64,000 bases of DNA from positions 1-64,000 of the forward strand of contig MPUH01000339.1 of NCBI GenBank assembly GCA_001970955.1, read 5' to 3'. Shown here piece after piece: positions 55,214-64,000 of this stretch. The translations under genes and the position numbers were made by a program. The stretch's first letter is position 1. Each line of letters begins with the position of its first letter. The DNA comes from Stentor coeruleus. Taxonomy: Eukaryota > Ciliophora > Heterotrichea > Heterotrichida > Stentoridae. The notes under the pieces are model-generated. The model was given only the letters and a program-made list of their open reading frames with translations. It made no database searches and was not told where the DNA came from.

Positions 55214-56229
55214 ATGGCACTGAAGGATATGAAGGTCATGTTCATATAGGAACTAACTAAAGCTGTGCTGTCAGTATACAATGCTGGCGTTGTAGGGCTT
55301 ATGTATATTCATGGATGTCCAGCACCAACTTTTTTTCATGCAGCAGAAGTGGTTTCTGGTGCCTGTAATATATAATTAGTTCTGATGGCATGCTCCACTC
55401 AAGCTGTAATATATAATTAGTTCTGATGGCATGCTCCACTCAAGCTATAAATCAAGTTATTGAAGCTCCATATGATAAACTAATGAAACGGACAGAAAAC
55501 AGGCCTATTCCTACTGGTAGGCTTTCAAGATTCCAAGGTGCATGCATTTCAGCAGTATTAGGAGCATCCTCTTTAGGCATATTTTCTCAATTTGGTATGA
55601 GCACTTGTTTGACTGCAGCAGGTATCTGGGGTGGATATGTTGGTCTTTATGTTCCACTGAAGCGCGTAACTCGTTTTAACACTCATATTGGAGCTATTAT
55701 TGGTGCCTCACCTGTTTATTTAGGATGGATTGCTGGAACTGGAGGTTTTGCTGGCATTGACCCATTTCTAATGGCTATGTACATGACTTCATGGCAATTT
55801 CCACATTTTTATGGAATACTTTGGACTTATAAAAACGACTTTAAACGAGCCGGATTTAAAATGGTCACTGATACTGATATTAATGGGAAAATTAGTTATA
55901 GAAGTTCTTTGTTAGGAAGCATAGGACAACTTGCTACTGTTCTTGGACTAACGTATACAGGGTGCATAAACATGTTTATCTTACCAATTGCTTTAGTTTA
56001 TTGTATACCGCCAATGGCCGATGCACTAAAACAGTTCCGAAATGTATGAAGTAATTAGTTCCCAAATGATATAACTGCTAGAAGGCTTATGATATTAAGC
56101 TATAAAAACATCGGATCTCTTTTTGGTTTACTTTTGATATCCTGGATCTACCAAGACCTCGAAGACCGTTTTGTAAAACAAGTCGAGAAAAGCGCCAAAG
56201 AAGTACGAAAATACGAGCACTTAACATAA
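55214..56229 (+). CDS. COX10: Protoheme IX farnesyltransferase COX10
   Basis: Introns of 15 nt at 55235-55249 (GTC start), 55365-55379 and 56044-56058. A 41-bp repeat (55364-55445) contains a second copy of the middle intron; discounting it leaves 930 bases, 309 residues, ending TAA 56229. The UbiA-type prenyltransferase shows the first Asp-rich site region ACSTQAINQVIEAPYDKLMK with RTENRPIPTGRLS, the YVPLKRVTRFNTHIGAIIGA loop and SWQFPHFYGILWTYKNDFKR, all COX10-specific. It attaches farnesyl to heme b, making heme O for cytochrome oxidase. The N-terminus is short (MALKDMK then ELTKAVLSVYN) and shows no clear mitochondrial presequence, so the true start may lie upstream. Confidence 0.88.
55235..55249 (+). 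other. 15-nt intron with GTC donor
   Basis: GTCATGTTCATATAG, phase 0. It departs from GTA but keeps A at position 10 and TAG. Confidence 0.7.
55364..55445 (+). repeat. 41-bp tandem repeat containing a whole 15-nt intron
   Basis: 55364-55404 and 55405-55445 are identical and each holds GTAATATATAATTAG. Splicing both copies gives a stop; splicing donor 1 to acceptor 2, or discounting one unit, gives the conserved protein. Confidence 0.88.
56044..56058 (+). other. 15-nt intron
   Basis: GTATGAAGTAATTAG, phase 0. It adds the last TM helix and tail of COX10. Confidence 0.88.
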
Positions 56230-56534
56230 TATCTATTATTAATTATTTTCTCTATTAATCTCAATCCTAGCAGCATCCTCTACCACTTTCCTATTCATCT
56301 TTATTTACAAAAAATATCAATATTTTCTCTATCATGCATTCATAATTTCAAGACTAGTCCATGAATTTTTATTCCTCCTAACTCTGCTAATAACCAAACA
56401 CCTTATTATAATATTTTTGGCACATCTTAATTTCCAACTAAAAGCTACATAAAAAATCTAATCATATCAATTTTCAACACTATAGACTCTTAGCTCTCAA
56501 GCAAGTTATGATCCAAAAAAATTATCTAAATAAT
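56230..56534. other. Convergent intergenic spacer
   Basis: About 300 bp, C-rich and G-poor on the + strand. No gene seen. Confidence 0.5.
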
Positions 56535-58097
56535 CTAAGCATTAACTGTCTTGCACATCCTCAAGCTCGGGACTTTGTGTTCCAACATCATAAAATTCTC
56601 AGGAGGCAGTCCAATCAAAGCCTTAAAGAAATTCGTAATTGCATACCTCTGTGGGAACAACATATGAACAACAGGACTCCCTGGAGGTACCTGAGGTGAC
56701 TTAAGCAAAAAGCTCAATAAACTCATAACAGGGTGCATTTTTGTGAACTCTTCATCTTTATCTCTCTTAACCTGAACTCTTGTACACAATTCAGCCAATA
56801 TAACCAAATCTAATATAATCGGTGCAGCCAATAACGAATCTTCACACGTATTGTGCATAGATATAGTATTCCTCCCACCCATAAAAATCTCACTAATATA
56901 CTCATCCATAGCTCGTTTACTATCCCCAACATAAGGCACATACTTAATTACAACACAATGATCAGGGCTTTCATCACTTCTATACATAAGCCTATTAGCC
57001 CTTACAACATCATCAATGACCCCGCTTTTAGAAATTTCTTTTGACCTAAAAGTTTCTGGGGCGCTGAGGTTTTTCCCGTCATTATTCCCAAGATGATTAT
57101 AACTGACTACAGACTGGAGTTTTAGACCTGAGTTTATGAGGAAATCACTTAGCACACTCTTGATTTTAGTCTGACCACTTTTAAAATCATCACCAGCTAT
57201 AAGCACACGACATCTTTCTGCTAATTCAATACAACCAGGTACAAAAGTATTCTGTGGAGAGCCGTTTATATATGTACAGCTTTCAAGGATACTTGCTACT
57301 GCGAATAAAGTTGAAGGGGAGATATCAGAACTATTGTTTTCTATAGCTCTAAGAAGGTTATCAGCTGTGTCATTAACTCCAGGTTTAATTAAGGCAAATT
57401 TTTCAGTATTAGCAGTCCAGACAACCACAACTTTATCCAACCTTCTTGAATTTTTAAAATCTTTTATATTTTGTCTTAGTGCATTGAGCATTTCTTTTTT
57501 TGTCCCTTTAAGACAATTGTCAGCTCTATCACTCTGATTTGCCGCGATCCATTCAGGTACATAAACACTTGGCCAAGGGAGCATTTCTTTCAAATTTGAA
57601 TATAGTTGCCTTTGTAAATCCCAATCTAATACTTTAGCCCTTCTCATAGCATCTCCCATATTCACACTTGATATGTCCCAGCCCCAAATTTCAAGGTCAT
57701 CTGGGTTGAGTAAGGGAACAACATTGTTGAGAGGTGCATATACAGGCATAAACCGATCATCGATACCTATACGCATGGTCACAGATTTGCATATAGATCC
57801 TAAGTAGTTTGGATGATTCAAACCTTCTTTAGTGTTCCAAGTCACATTAAGTTTGTTTGCTAAGATCCCAGCAGTTAGTGTTGTTCCATTATTGCCACCC
57901 CAGCCTACTAGAAGGAGACCTGTTTTGGGTAGTTGTCTCTGGGTTTTGAATACTAGTCTTTCGGTCGTTGGAGTTACGACATTGCCTCGAATACGAGAGT
58001 CATGGTAGTTGTAGTAGGATAAAATCTCTGTGTCCGTGTAAATTACGTCAGGACTTTCAACTCGAATTTCTTCGCCCACAAAACAACTGCCTGCCAT
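56535..58097 (-). CDS. INO1: Inositol-3-phosphate synthase
   Basis: 520 residues from ATG 58097, no intron, full family length. The NAD-binding LLVGWGGNNGTTLTAGILAN, the NPxD motif (LLNPDDLEIWGWDISSVNMG), VVWTANTEKF, AGDDFKSGQTK, VSYNHLGNNDGKNLSAP and the SMHNTCEDSLLAAP motif are intact. It converts glucose-6-phosphate to myo-inositol-3-phosphate, the entry to phosphoinositide synthesis. Confidence 0.96.
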   Translation of the reverse strand: MAGSCFVGEEIRVESPDVIYTDTEILSYYNYHDSRIRGNVVTPTTERLVFKTQRQLPKTGLLLVGWGGNNGTTLTAGILANKLNVTWNTKEGLNHPNYLGSICKSVTMRIGIDDRFMPVYAPLNNVVPLLNPDDLEIWGWDISSVNMGDAMRRAKVLDWDLQRQLYSNLKEMLPWPSVYVPEWIAANQSDRADNCLKGTKKEMLNALRQNIKDFKNSRRLDKVVVVWTANTEKFALIKPGVNDTADNLLRAIENNSSDISPSTLFAVASILESCTYINGSPQNTFVPGCIELAERCRVLIAGDDFKSGQTKIKSVLSDFLINSGLKLQSVVSYNHLGNNDGKNLSAPETFRSKEISKSGVIDDVVRANRLMYRSDESPDHCVVIKYVPYVGDSKRAMDEYISEIFMGGRNTISMHNTCEDSLLAAPIILDLVILAELCTRVQVKRDKDEEFTKMHPVMSLLSFLLKSPQVPPGSPVVHMLFPQRYAITNFFKALIGLPPENFMMLEHKVPSLRMCKTVNA

Positions 58098-59149
58098 TTT
58101 ATTATATCCACATATTCTCTGTAGGATTTCCTAGTCAGAAAATTAGTATGGCTTTGGCCTTTTGAATTAGTCTGAGGTAGTTTGAGGATTGAATTTAAAG
58201 GGTTTTATATGAAAGAGTATGGTTTTGGTTGAGAGGAAGTGTGTAGGATGGAAGGTTGAAAAATTGAGATTGGCTAGAAATAGGGTTTAAAGGATAGTTA
58301 AAGATTGTAGGTTTGGAAGGCAAATAAGGTTAAAAATAGATAGTCAGAGATTTTTTGAGTTGAGGTAGGATTATGATGATTGAGAATGATTTAGTAAGGC
58401 TTAGGTAAGGAAATGGAAAATACAGAAAAATCAAGATTTAGAGATGGATTATAAGAATTAGGTGATTTTATAAAAAGTGATTAGAGCTGAAATTGCATGA
58501 AAATAGATGGCTCTCACTGCTTTAGCCACATATGATGAAATTCTAGATATATCAAATAATATGTATTGTCAATATACTTAAAGTACGAATTGAATTTATT
58601 ATAAAGGTTTGAAATTTGATTTTATTTGAGTTGCAATTTTTATATTGAGTTTCCGCATAATTTTTTGTAGATAATTAATGAAAAGCACTTGAATAGTATT
58701 TTGGTATTTCTTATGATTTATATACTGTGAAATATAATCTTCATAAACTTTCTTAATTTTCATATAAAAATCTTCAGACATTTAAAAATTAAAAGGCATA
58801 TCTAATCCAAACCCATTAAATCAACCGATAACTATATTCTCTATAAAAAGCCCACTACTGTAAAATTCGTATAACTAAAACCCTTCAAACTCATCCTTTA
58901 CATCAAAGCTCAGTCAAATTATTTCCATAACTACATATTTCTTTCCAAATCTACCTTTCAATATAACTCTCATCTTTTTCTCTCCAAATTTTTTTCACCC
59001 TATCAAGACCTTCAAAATTTTCTCAAAAGGTCTTTCATTCTCTAACACAGATCAATTTTCTTCTTCGTTTCTCCAAAATCTATTCATTTCAAAAAACTTC
59101 CTACAGCCGAATCCTATATCACTTCCATAATCTATATTAAAAACTAAAA
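58098..59149. other. Divergent spacer, the clearest G-to-C skew switch
   Basis: 58098-58500 is rich in G with little C, 58790-59140 rich in C with almost no G on the + strand. The - strand frame 58599-58781 (60 codons, Lys/Ile/Tyr-rich) is doubtful and not accepted. Confidence 0.6.
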
Positions 59150-59887
59150 ATGTTTAAGAAAAGAGCCCTTATCGAGCTTGGCCTCCTAGGATTCCTCTTA
59201 TCAACCGCAGGGTTCACAATATACGACTGGGATTCACTTAAGTAAGTATTACTTAGCTGTCAGCTTCCTCTAAACATCTGGCTCCTATTATTCTCAATTC
59301 TCTTACTAATTTCTCGTGCTCTGTTCTTATCCGTAGCTCTAATGCCTGTCAATATTTCGATGTTAACCTGTGCAGCTTGCTTATTCCTATTTATCCTAAA
59401 CCCTTTAATGATATTATGGAATTTAGTCGGCATAGGTTTTTATATCGCCTATTTAATTGAAGAAGATTCCTGTGGTTCTTTTTACGATATATGGATATTC
59501 TTAGCATGTTTAGCCTTATCATCTACAAACATGGTCCTCTCTATTCTCCAAAGCATCAGAATTTATAAATCCATTGTAAAAATCATATAGAGATATCTTA
59601 GAGCCAATTATAGAGATCCATATATACAAGATTTGATGAATAGTGGGCTTAATGATTCAATGAGTTTTACTCATGAAGAGTTATCAAGGATGCCAGCTTT
59701 TAGAGCTACTGGGGCAATTGTTAATACGGAATGCGCAATTTGTCATGAAAAAGTTTTGGCTGATGAGTTATTAAGAAACCTGCCTGGATGCACACATGCT
59801 TTTCATCAGAATTGTATAGACAATTGGCTTAGACAAAATCCCACTTGTCCATTGTGTAGGAATAATGTGCGTATGAATTTTTTATAA
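59150..59887 (+). CDS. Four-TM RING-H2 E3 ubiquitin ligase
   Basis: Introns of 15 nt at 59242-59256 and 59576-59590; 235 residues from ATG 59150. Four TM helices (starting LIELGLLGFLLSTAGFTIY) take the first 145 residues. After the second splice comes a cytosolic part with the RING CAIC...LPGCTHAFHQNCIDNWLRQN...CPLC, a C3H2C3 RING-H2 of the kind found in plant and protist membrane ligases. The helix THEELSRMPAF before the RING is typical of ATL/RNF-type proteins. A ubiquitin ligase on an internal membrane is likely; the substrate is unknown. Confidence 0.87.
59242..59256 (+). other. 15-nt intron
   Basis: GTAAGTATTACTTAG, phase 2, between TM1 and TM2. Confidence 0.88.
59576..59590 (+). other. 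15-nt intron
   Basis: GTAAAAATCATATAG, phase 0; removal links the TM part to the RING exon. Confidence 0.9.
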
Positions 59888-59953
59888 GTAATAAATGTAA
59901 TGAAATAAAGATTTAGGTAAATTAGAAGATTTTAAGGCTCTTGAGAGTTTTGG

Positions 59954-61354
59954 TTATTCTGGACGTTTTTCATTTGGTAAATCGAGCTTTTTAGCTGATT
60001 TAAAGGACTCTATTGCGTTGTATATCGCCCCTTTACCTTCTTGCAGTAGGCCTCTTGGGATTCGACTGTCTGGACACATACCTTTTAGCTGGAGAATCGC
60101 TTCATTTTCATCTTTTAGCACTTTAAGCATCTGCATCATTGATACTACCGCTTTAATTTTGTTTTTAAACATATCGTCTCTGTTATTTTTCAATTCATTT
60201 TGTATCTCTTTCAACCCTTTGCCTATATTTTTTGCATCATTTTCCTCATCACTTCCTTTTTTTAATATACTCAGCATTATGCCTAATACTTTTTCTATGA
60301 CAAAAGGTATGCTCCAAGTAAAGATGTTTTTATAATTCGGTAGCAAATAAGGGTGGATTGTGTAATTATATTGCTGAACATGAAGATTATGATTAATAAG
60401 CTTTAAAATTGCCCCTTTATTATTGTAAATATCGCAGTAATTTGGCGCAGAAAATACCGTTATTACAACTGGGAATTCAGAGTTGCCGTTCCATTTATGC
60501 ATTTTGTATCCATCAACCTGAGCTTCATGTGCTCGGATAATGCTTAAAAGCTTATTTTTTGTCAGGAATTCATTGACAGCTATAGATCCATAATAGTAAC
60601 TGCAATCTCTTATTAAATTTGGCTTGAATTTCTCTGGACTTGAGCCTATGTCTGTGTCGATTGGATCAGACCAGAGTAGGTCACAGAGAAGACCCTTGCG
60701 TGGGATCTCACAGAAACGGGAAAGGGAGGTGATATTAGATAGTTTTTCTAGGCTTGGAGAAATTCCTCCGTGGACTGCTAGGAATTTCTTGTTTATTATA
60801 CAGGCCAGAGGCAGTTTGTCGAAACTATCCATTATGGTGTTGTATACTTCTAAGTCATATTTGTTTAAGCATTCACACCTAAAATTGAAATGATTAGTGA
60901 GCTGTCTGGATTCATGATTTCCTCTAGTCAAAAACACTGAATTAGGATAGTTTAATTTAAGGGCATACAATAACAGAATCACTTCAATTGAAAAGGTCCC
61001 TCTATCTACAAAATCTCCTAAAAAAAGATACTTAGTACAATCCAAATCCCCTGCAAGGTCAAGTATTTTAATTAAATCATAAAATTGTCCATGAATATCT
61101 CCAATTATAGTAATCGGGTCCATTAATTCTAATAAATTAGGCTCTCTCTGAAATACATCCCCAGTGCACTGAACAATAGCTAAACAATCTGCTTTTGCTA
61201 CTCGGCCCTCATCATGCAAATGGTCTTTTAAAACTCTCAAATCAGGTATTATATTATCATTAGGAAAAAGGAGCTTTTTTGACAAAAACTCAGAAGGTGG
61301 AGGTTTTAGATTGGGCAAAAATCTATCACCTAATGGGTCTTTAAGTGGTTCCAT
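59954..61354 (-). CDS. CNA: Calcineurin A (PP2B catalytic subunit)
   Basis: 466 residues from ATG 61354, no intron. The PPP core has GDIHGQFYDL, GDFVDRG, RGNHESR, HGGISP and LLWSDP. Calcineurin-specific parts follow in order: the B-subunit helix HPYLLPNYKNIFTWSIPFV, the calmodulin-binding FKNKIKAVVSMMQMLKVLK, and an autoinhibitory-type segment IESFKSAKKLDLPNEKRPE, close to ITSFEEAKGLDRINERMPP of animals. It is a Ca2+/calmodulin-activated Ser/Thr phosphatase that needs calcineurin B. It is convergent with the RING gene, only 66 bp apart. Confidence 0.95.
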   Translation of the reverse strand: MEPLKDPLGDRFLPNLKPPPSEFLSKKLLFPNDNIIPDLRVLKDHLHDEGRVAKADCLAIVQCTGDVFQREPNLLELMDPITIIGDIHGQFYDLIKILDLAGDLDCTKYLFLGDFVDRGTFSIEVILLLYALKLNYPNSVFLTRGNHESRQLTNHFNFRCECLNKYDLEVYNTIMDSFDKLPLACIINKKFLAVHGGISPSLEKLSNITSLSRFCEIPRKGLLCDLLWSDPIDTDIGSSPEKFKPNLIRDCSYYYGSIAVNEFLTKNKLLSIIRAHEAQVDGYKMHKWNGNSEFPVVITVFSAPNYCDIYNNKGAILKLINHNLHVQQYNYTIHPYLLPNYKNIFTWSIPFVIEKVLGIMLSILKKGSDEENDAKNIGKGLKEIQNELKNNRDDMFKNKIKAVVSMMQMLKVLKDENEAILQLKGMCPDSRIPRGLLQEGKGAIYNAIESFKSAKKLDLPNEKRPE

Positions 61355-62067
61355 TATATATTAAGTCCATATTAAAATAATCTATTTTATGGAAAAATCC
61401 TACAATTATAGTTTTTTTTTGTATATAATCTTATCAAAGTTGGCATAAACTCTTTAAATTAGAATTATATTGAACACTTTATTTTCTTTTTGATATAAAT
61501 AAGGTCAAAATATTACTGATTATTTAACGTTGAATAATATATTTATAAATTGTTCTAGGAGTAAAAATAATATTGATAAATTTAAAACTGATATAAAAGC
61601 TTTATATTATAGGTAAAATATATAAAAGTCAGTTAATATTGAATAAAATATATATGATTAACAAGATATGCTTTAAATCATGGAGCTTTGTTATAAGATA
61701 CTCTTAAATTAACTACCTTCACCTTTATACAAATTCTTATCATATTTCCCAAAATCATAATTTTCTCAAAACCATACACATTTATTCATCCATCTTACTA
61801 GCAAAATTTCAATCAATAATAATATCTCTTAGTAGCATATTCATAATTTTAGCTTATACCTAATTAATCTCCAACTAATATCCTTATCCTAACCTTATCA
61901 TATTTATAAAACCTTTAAATAACAATAACAACAAATTCAAACTAATCAAAATTCCTAGTAATCATTCAAAATATTCATATTAAAATGTTCAATATCAACC
62001 CTCAATAAAATCCTTAAGAAATTTTAAAATTCAAGCAACCTCAATATCTGATTTCAAATATCTAAAA
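61355..62067. other. Divergent intergenic spacer
   Basis: Purine-rich to about 61690, then strongly C-rich. No gene seen. Confidence 0.55.
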
Positions 62068-63053
62068 ATGACTTTATTGAACTACAAGTCAGACAGACAG
62101 CTGGAAGAGCTCGAATATTTACTAATAGCTAAAAATCGAACTAACTTGAGTCTGTAGCGCCGAATTTTGATAGTTATGAAAAATATTCGTCAGGATTACT
62201 TAACAAGAATCCCTGAAGAAGAATAAAGTTCAAGTACAATACAAAAAAGATTAATGATACAATATAAGAAGGTGATGCACTTAATGATAAAAGGCATGGC
62301 TTTGGATCAATGAATATAAAAATGAAAGGACTCATATTGGAGAATGCCGAAATGAGCTAAGACAGGGCAGAGGCATTGAAAAATACTCGATAATAGCATA
62401 AGCGAAAGTGAGCTTACTGAAGGGAAAGCTGAAGTTATGGGTGCGTATTACTTGGCAAATAGAGAAATTTATGTTGAAGATTGAAGGCATGAATATAAAG
62501 ATGTGAATGGACAAGTCTAGAAAACGATTACTATATATGTGAATGGTAGGACTTTAAAGTTCATGACTGGAGGAAGCATATGTAGAGTATAGGGGATTGA
62601 TATGAAGACCAGTGTTCGGGTTATATGAAGAATGGTCTGGGGATAGAGTATTATGCTGAAACTAGGGATAACTATATTAGGGAATTCAAAGATGAGAAAT
62701 TATCAGGCTATGGAAAAAATATATATATAAGAACTTGAGTGTTTATATTGGTCAATTTAATGATGGTAGAAATTACGGACATAGAAAATGATAACTAATT
62801 CAAATCAAATAGACCTAGGCGAGTATAAATATGATAGAAGAGGGAATAGATATTTTAAATAGTCTTCTAGAATTAGTATAGATGATATTTTAGAGATGAT
62901 AAAAGGAATGGCAAAGAGATTATTCGTTGGAGCGATAGTTCATTCTGTGATGGAAAATGGCTTAATGGTGTACAGCATGGATAAGGAGCTATGTACTTCT
63001 CTGATAGAAGACCCAAAGATAGGCAAAATTGATAACGACCACTTTGAGGATTA
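62068..63053 (+). pseudogene. Decayed MORN-repeat protein gene
   Basis: ATG 62068 gives a helical start (LNYKSDRQLEELEYLL) that soon meets TAG. Further MORN-type repeats are scattered over three frames: HIGECRNELRQGRGIEKY, GYMKNGLGIEYYAE, EFKDEKLSGYGKNIY, YIGQFNDGRNYGHRK and KRNGKEIIRWSDSSFCDGKW. Intact MORN genes have about 23-residue Y-x-G...G-x-G units in one frame. Stops and frame changes are frequent and do not match 15-nt introns, so this is a relic of a host gene. MORN proteins link membranes to the cytoskeleton in ciliates. Confidence 0.7.
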
Positions 63054-63716
63054 ATTTATTTGAGCAATTTAAAGCATTTGCAAATAATTTAAGATTATTT
63101 TAAGCTAAATTTTAAAGATTTGAAATGAAATAAAACAGTTTTCATATATAAAGATAATTGATCGATCTATTATAATTAACTTTTACATAGTTTTTTGGCA
63201 TTAAGTATCATGCTTGTGTAGTGATTTGATAGTTAAAAATAAATAAAATTACATAAAAGAATGTAATCATTGTGTAGTGATTTGATAGTTAAAAATAAAT
63301 AAAATTACATAAAAGAATGTAATCATATTTGATTAAAGAACCTTGTGTTTATTTCGATGTGGCTAAAATTATTTACATCAATTCTAAACAAATAATTTGG
63401 CTTAGATTATAATAACTTTTAGAAAAATTGGTAAGTAATATTCGTTTTATCAAAATATCCTTATCTATTCCCACAATTTTTTTAAATCATATATCTCTCA
63501 GCTACATATTACCCCTAAAACTTTTCTACTTCAGTTTCTCTATAAAAATTGTAACAACATATCACTATAAAATATTGGAGAATTAACAAAGCATAATATA
63601 ATCACAATAAAAAACATTCGACCCTATAAGCATATCAAATATATCTATAATTGTAATTCTCTTTGATAACTATACATTATATCTAATTATTATTGAATTG
63701 TGCTAAATTAAAGTAA
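63054..63716. other. Spacer with a 56-bp tandem repeat
   Basis: 63214-63269 and 63270-63325 are near-identical units (TTGTGTAGTGATTTGATAG). C-rich from about 63450. No gene. Confidence 0.6.
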
Positions 63717-64000
63717 TTAAAACAAAATGCAGTCACATTTGTATTGAATAATCAACTCATCTTTCTTATCTTGGCTTTTATTCATAATCCTAGCACCATA
63801 GTACGTTGGGAGCTGATATTTATTAACTGTTTCATGAAAATCGCTATTATTCCTTGATTTATCATTAATATCACTAAAATCAGATGCAAATGTGCTTTTA
63901 GCGTTCTCTGCAAAGCCCAAGGGGACATCTAAACGCTTTCTTTCGCTTTGGTTTTCTAGTTCTATACTTATGCCAGCGTGTGAATCTTGAATATGTTCAC
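63717..64000 (-). CDS. Partial gene at right edge, with CaaX-like C-terminus
   Basis: The frame is open from the window end (ELENQSERKRLDVPLGFAEN) to TAA 63717, about 94 residues seen; the 5' part is outside. The visible part is polar (NDKSRNNSDFHETVNKYQ) and ends KCDCILF. The final Cys-Ile-Leu-Phe fits a CaaX prenylation box, and the Cys two residues before could be a palmitoylation site. I recognise no family. It could be a membrane-tethered signalling protein, by inference only. Confidence 0.6.
   Translation of the reverse strand, partial: EHIQDSHAGISIELENQSERKRLDVPLGFAENAKSTFASDFSDINDKSRNNSDFHETVNKYQLPTYYGARIMNKSQDKKDELIIQYKCDCILF

Noticed and set aside
58599-58781. 60-codon - strand frame in the INO1/RING spacer
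   Set aside because: Lys/Ile/Tyr/Asn-rich with no motif; it sits on the skew switch of a divergent promoter region. It could be a tiny gene but the evidence is too thin.
1-64000. tRNA, rRNA, CRISPR arrays, telomere repeats, viral or LTR elements, DNA transposons
   Set aside because: I scanned both strands for T-loop motifs, regular spacer arrays, terminal repeats, and transposase, integrase or polymerase motifs and saw none that hold up.

Overview
The window looks like macronuclear DNA of a heterotrich ciliate, most likely Stentor or a close relative. Three things seen in the sequence point there. Genes are cut by extremely short introns: 17 of 18 introns I could place are exactly 15 nt and one is 16 nt, almost all GTA...TAG. 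The nuclear genetic code is standard: TAA, TAG and TGA all end genes, and a 2,200-residue gene has no internal stop apart from assembly faults. Genes are dense, single-copy, on both strands, and separated by very AT-rich spacers of 0.05-1.3 kb. There is no bacterial, viral or CRISPR signature, and I found no tRNA or rRNA.

Layout. 1-4.0 kb: two tandem copies of a membrane-protein gene, the first cut by the window edge. 5.0-16.9 kb: a small basic protein, kinesin-1, a PX sorting nexin, a DnaJ protein, KEOPS subunit Cgi121, a BAP31-like protein and the NEDD8 E2 Ubc12. 17.7-25.8 kb: a NEK kinase, a MOK kinase, a coiled-coil protein ending in a GAS2-type domain, a TMBIM-like membrane protein and a JAMM (MYSM1/MPND-type) protease. 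26.3-36.0 kb: an SCP-type phosphatase, Tim50, STPG2, a small secreted protein, eIF4A and ribosomal protein eL27. 37.7-52.5 kb: DNAAF11/LRRC6, a giant HUWE1/Tom1-class HECT ligase, the splicing helicase Prp16 and a Tul1/Dsc-type membrane RING ligase. 53-64 kb: a coiled-coil protein, COX10, inositol-phosphate synthase, a four-TM RING-H2 protein, calcineurin A, a decayed MORN-repeat gene and a partial gene running off the right edge.

Most genes are unrelated housekeeping or cilium functions (MOK, STPG2 and DNAAF11 belong to cilia; kinesin and the GAS2 protein to microtubules), with no operon-like logic. Ubiquitin-family genes are frequent: Ubc12, a JAMM protease, a HECT ligase and two RING ligases.

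The most interesting signals are genome-wide rules rather than one gene: the tiny introns with an invariant A at position 10 and a stop codon in every retained form; a G-rich to C-rich switch along the + strand in nearly every spacer regardless of gene orientation; and short coding-like fragments lying in spacers. The assembly also has systematic faults: twelve single-N gaps, each flanked by a direct repeat of 40-192 bp, plus several repeats without an N. These break genes that become continuous when one copy is discounted.
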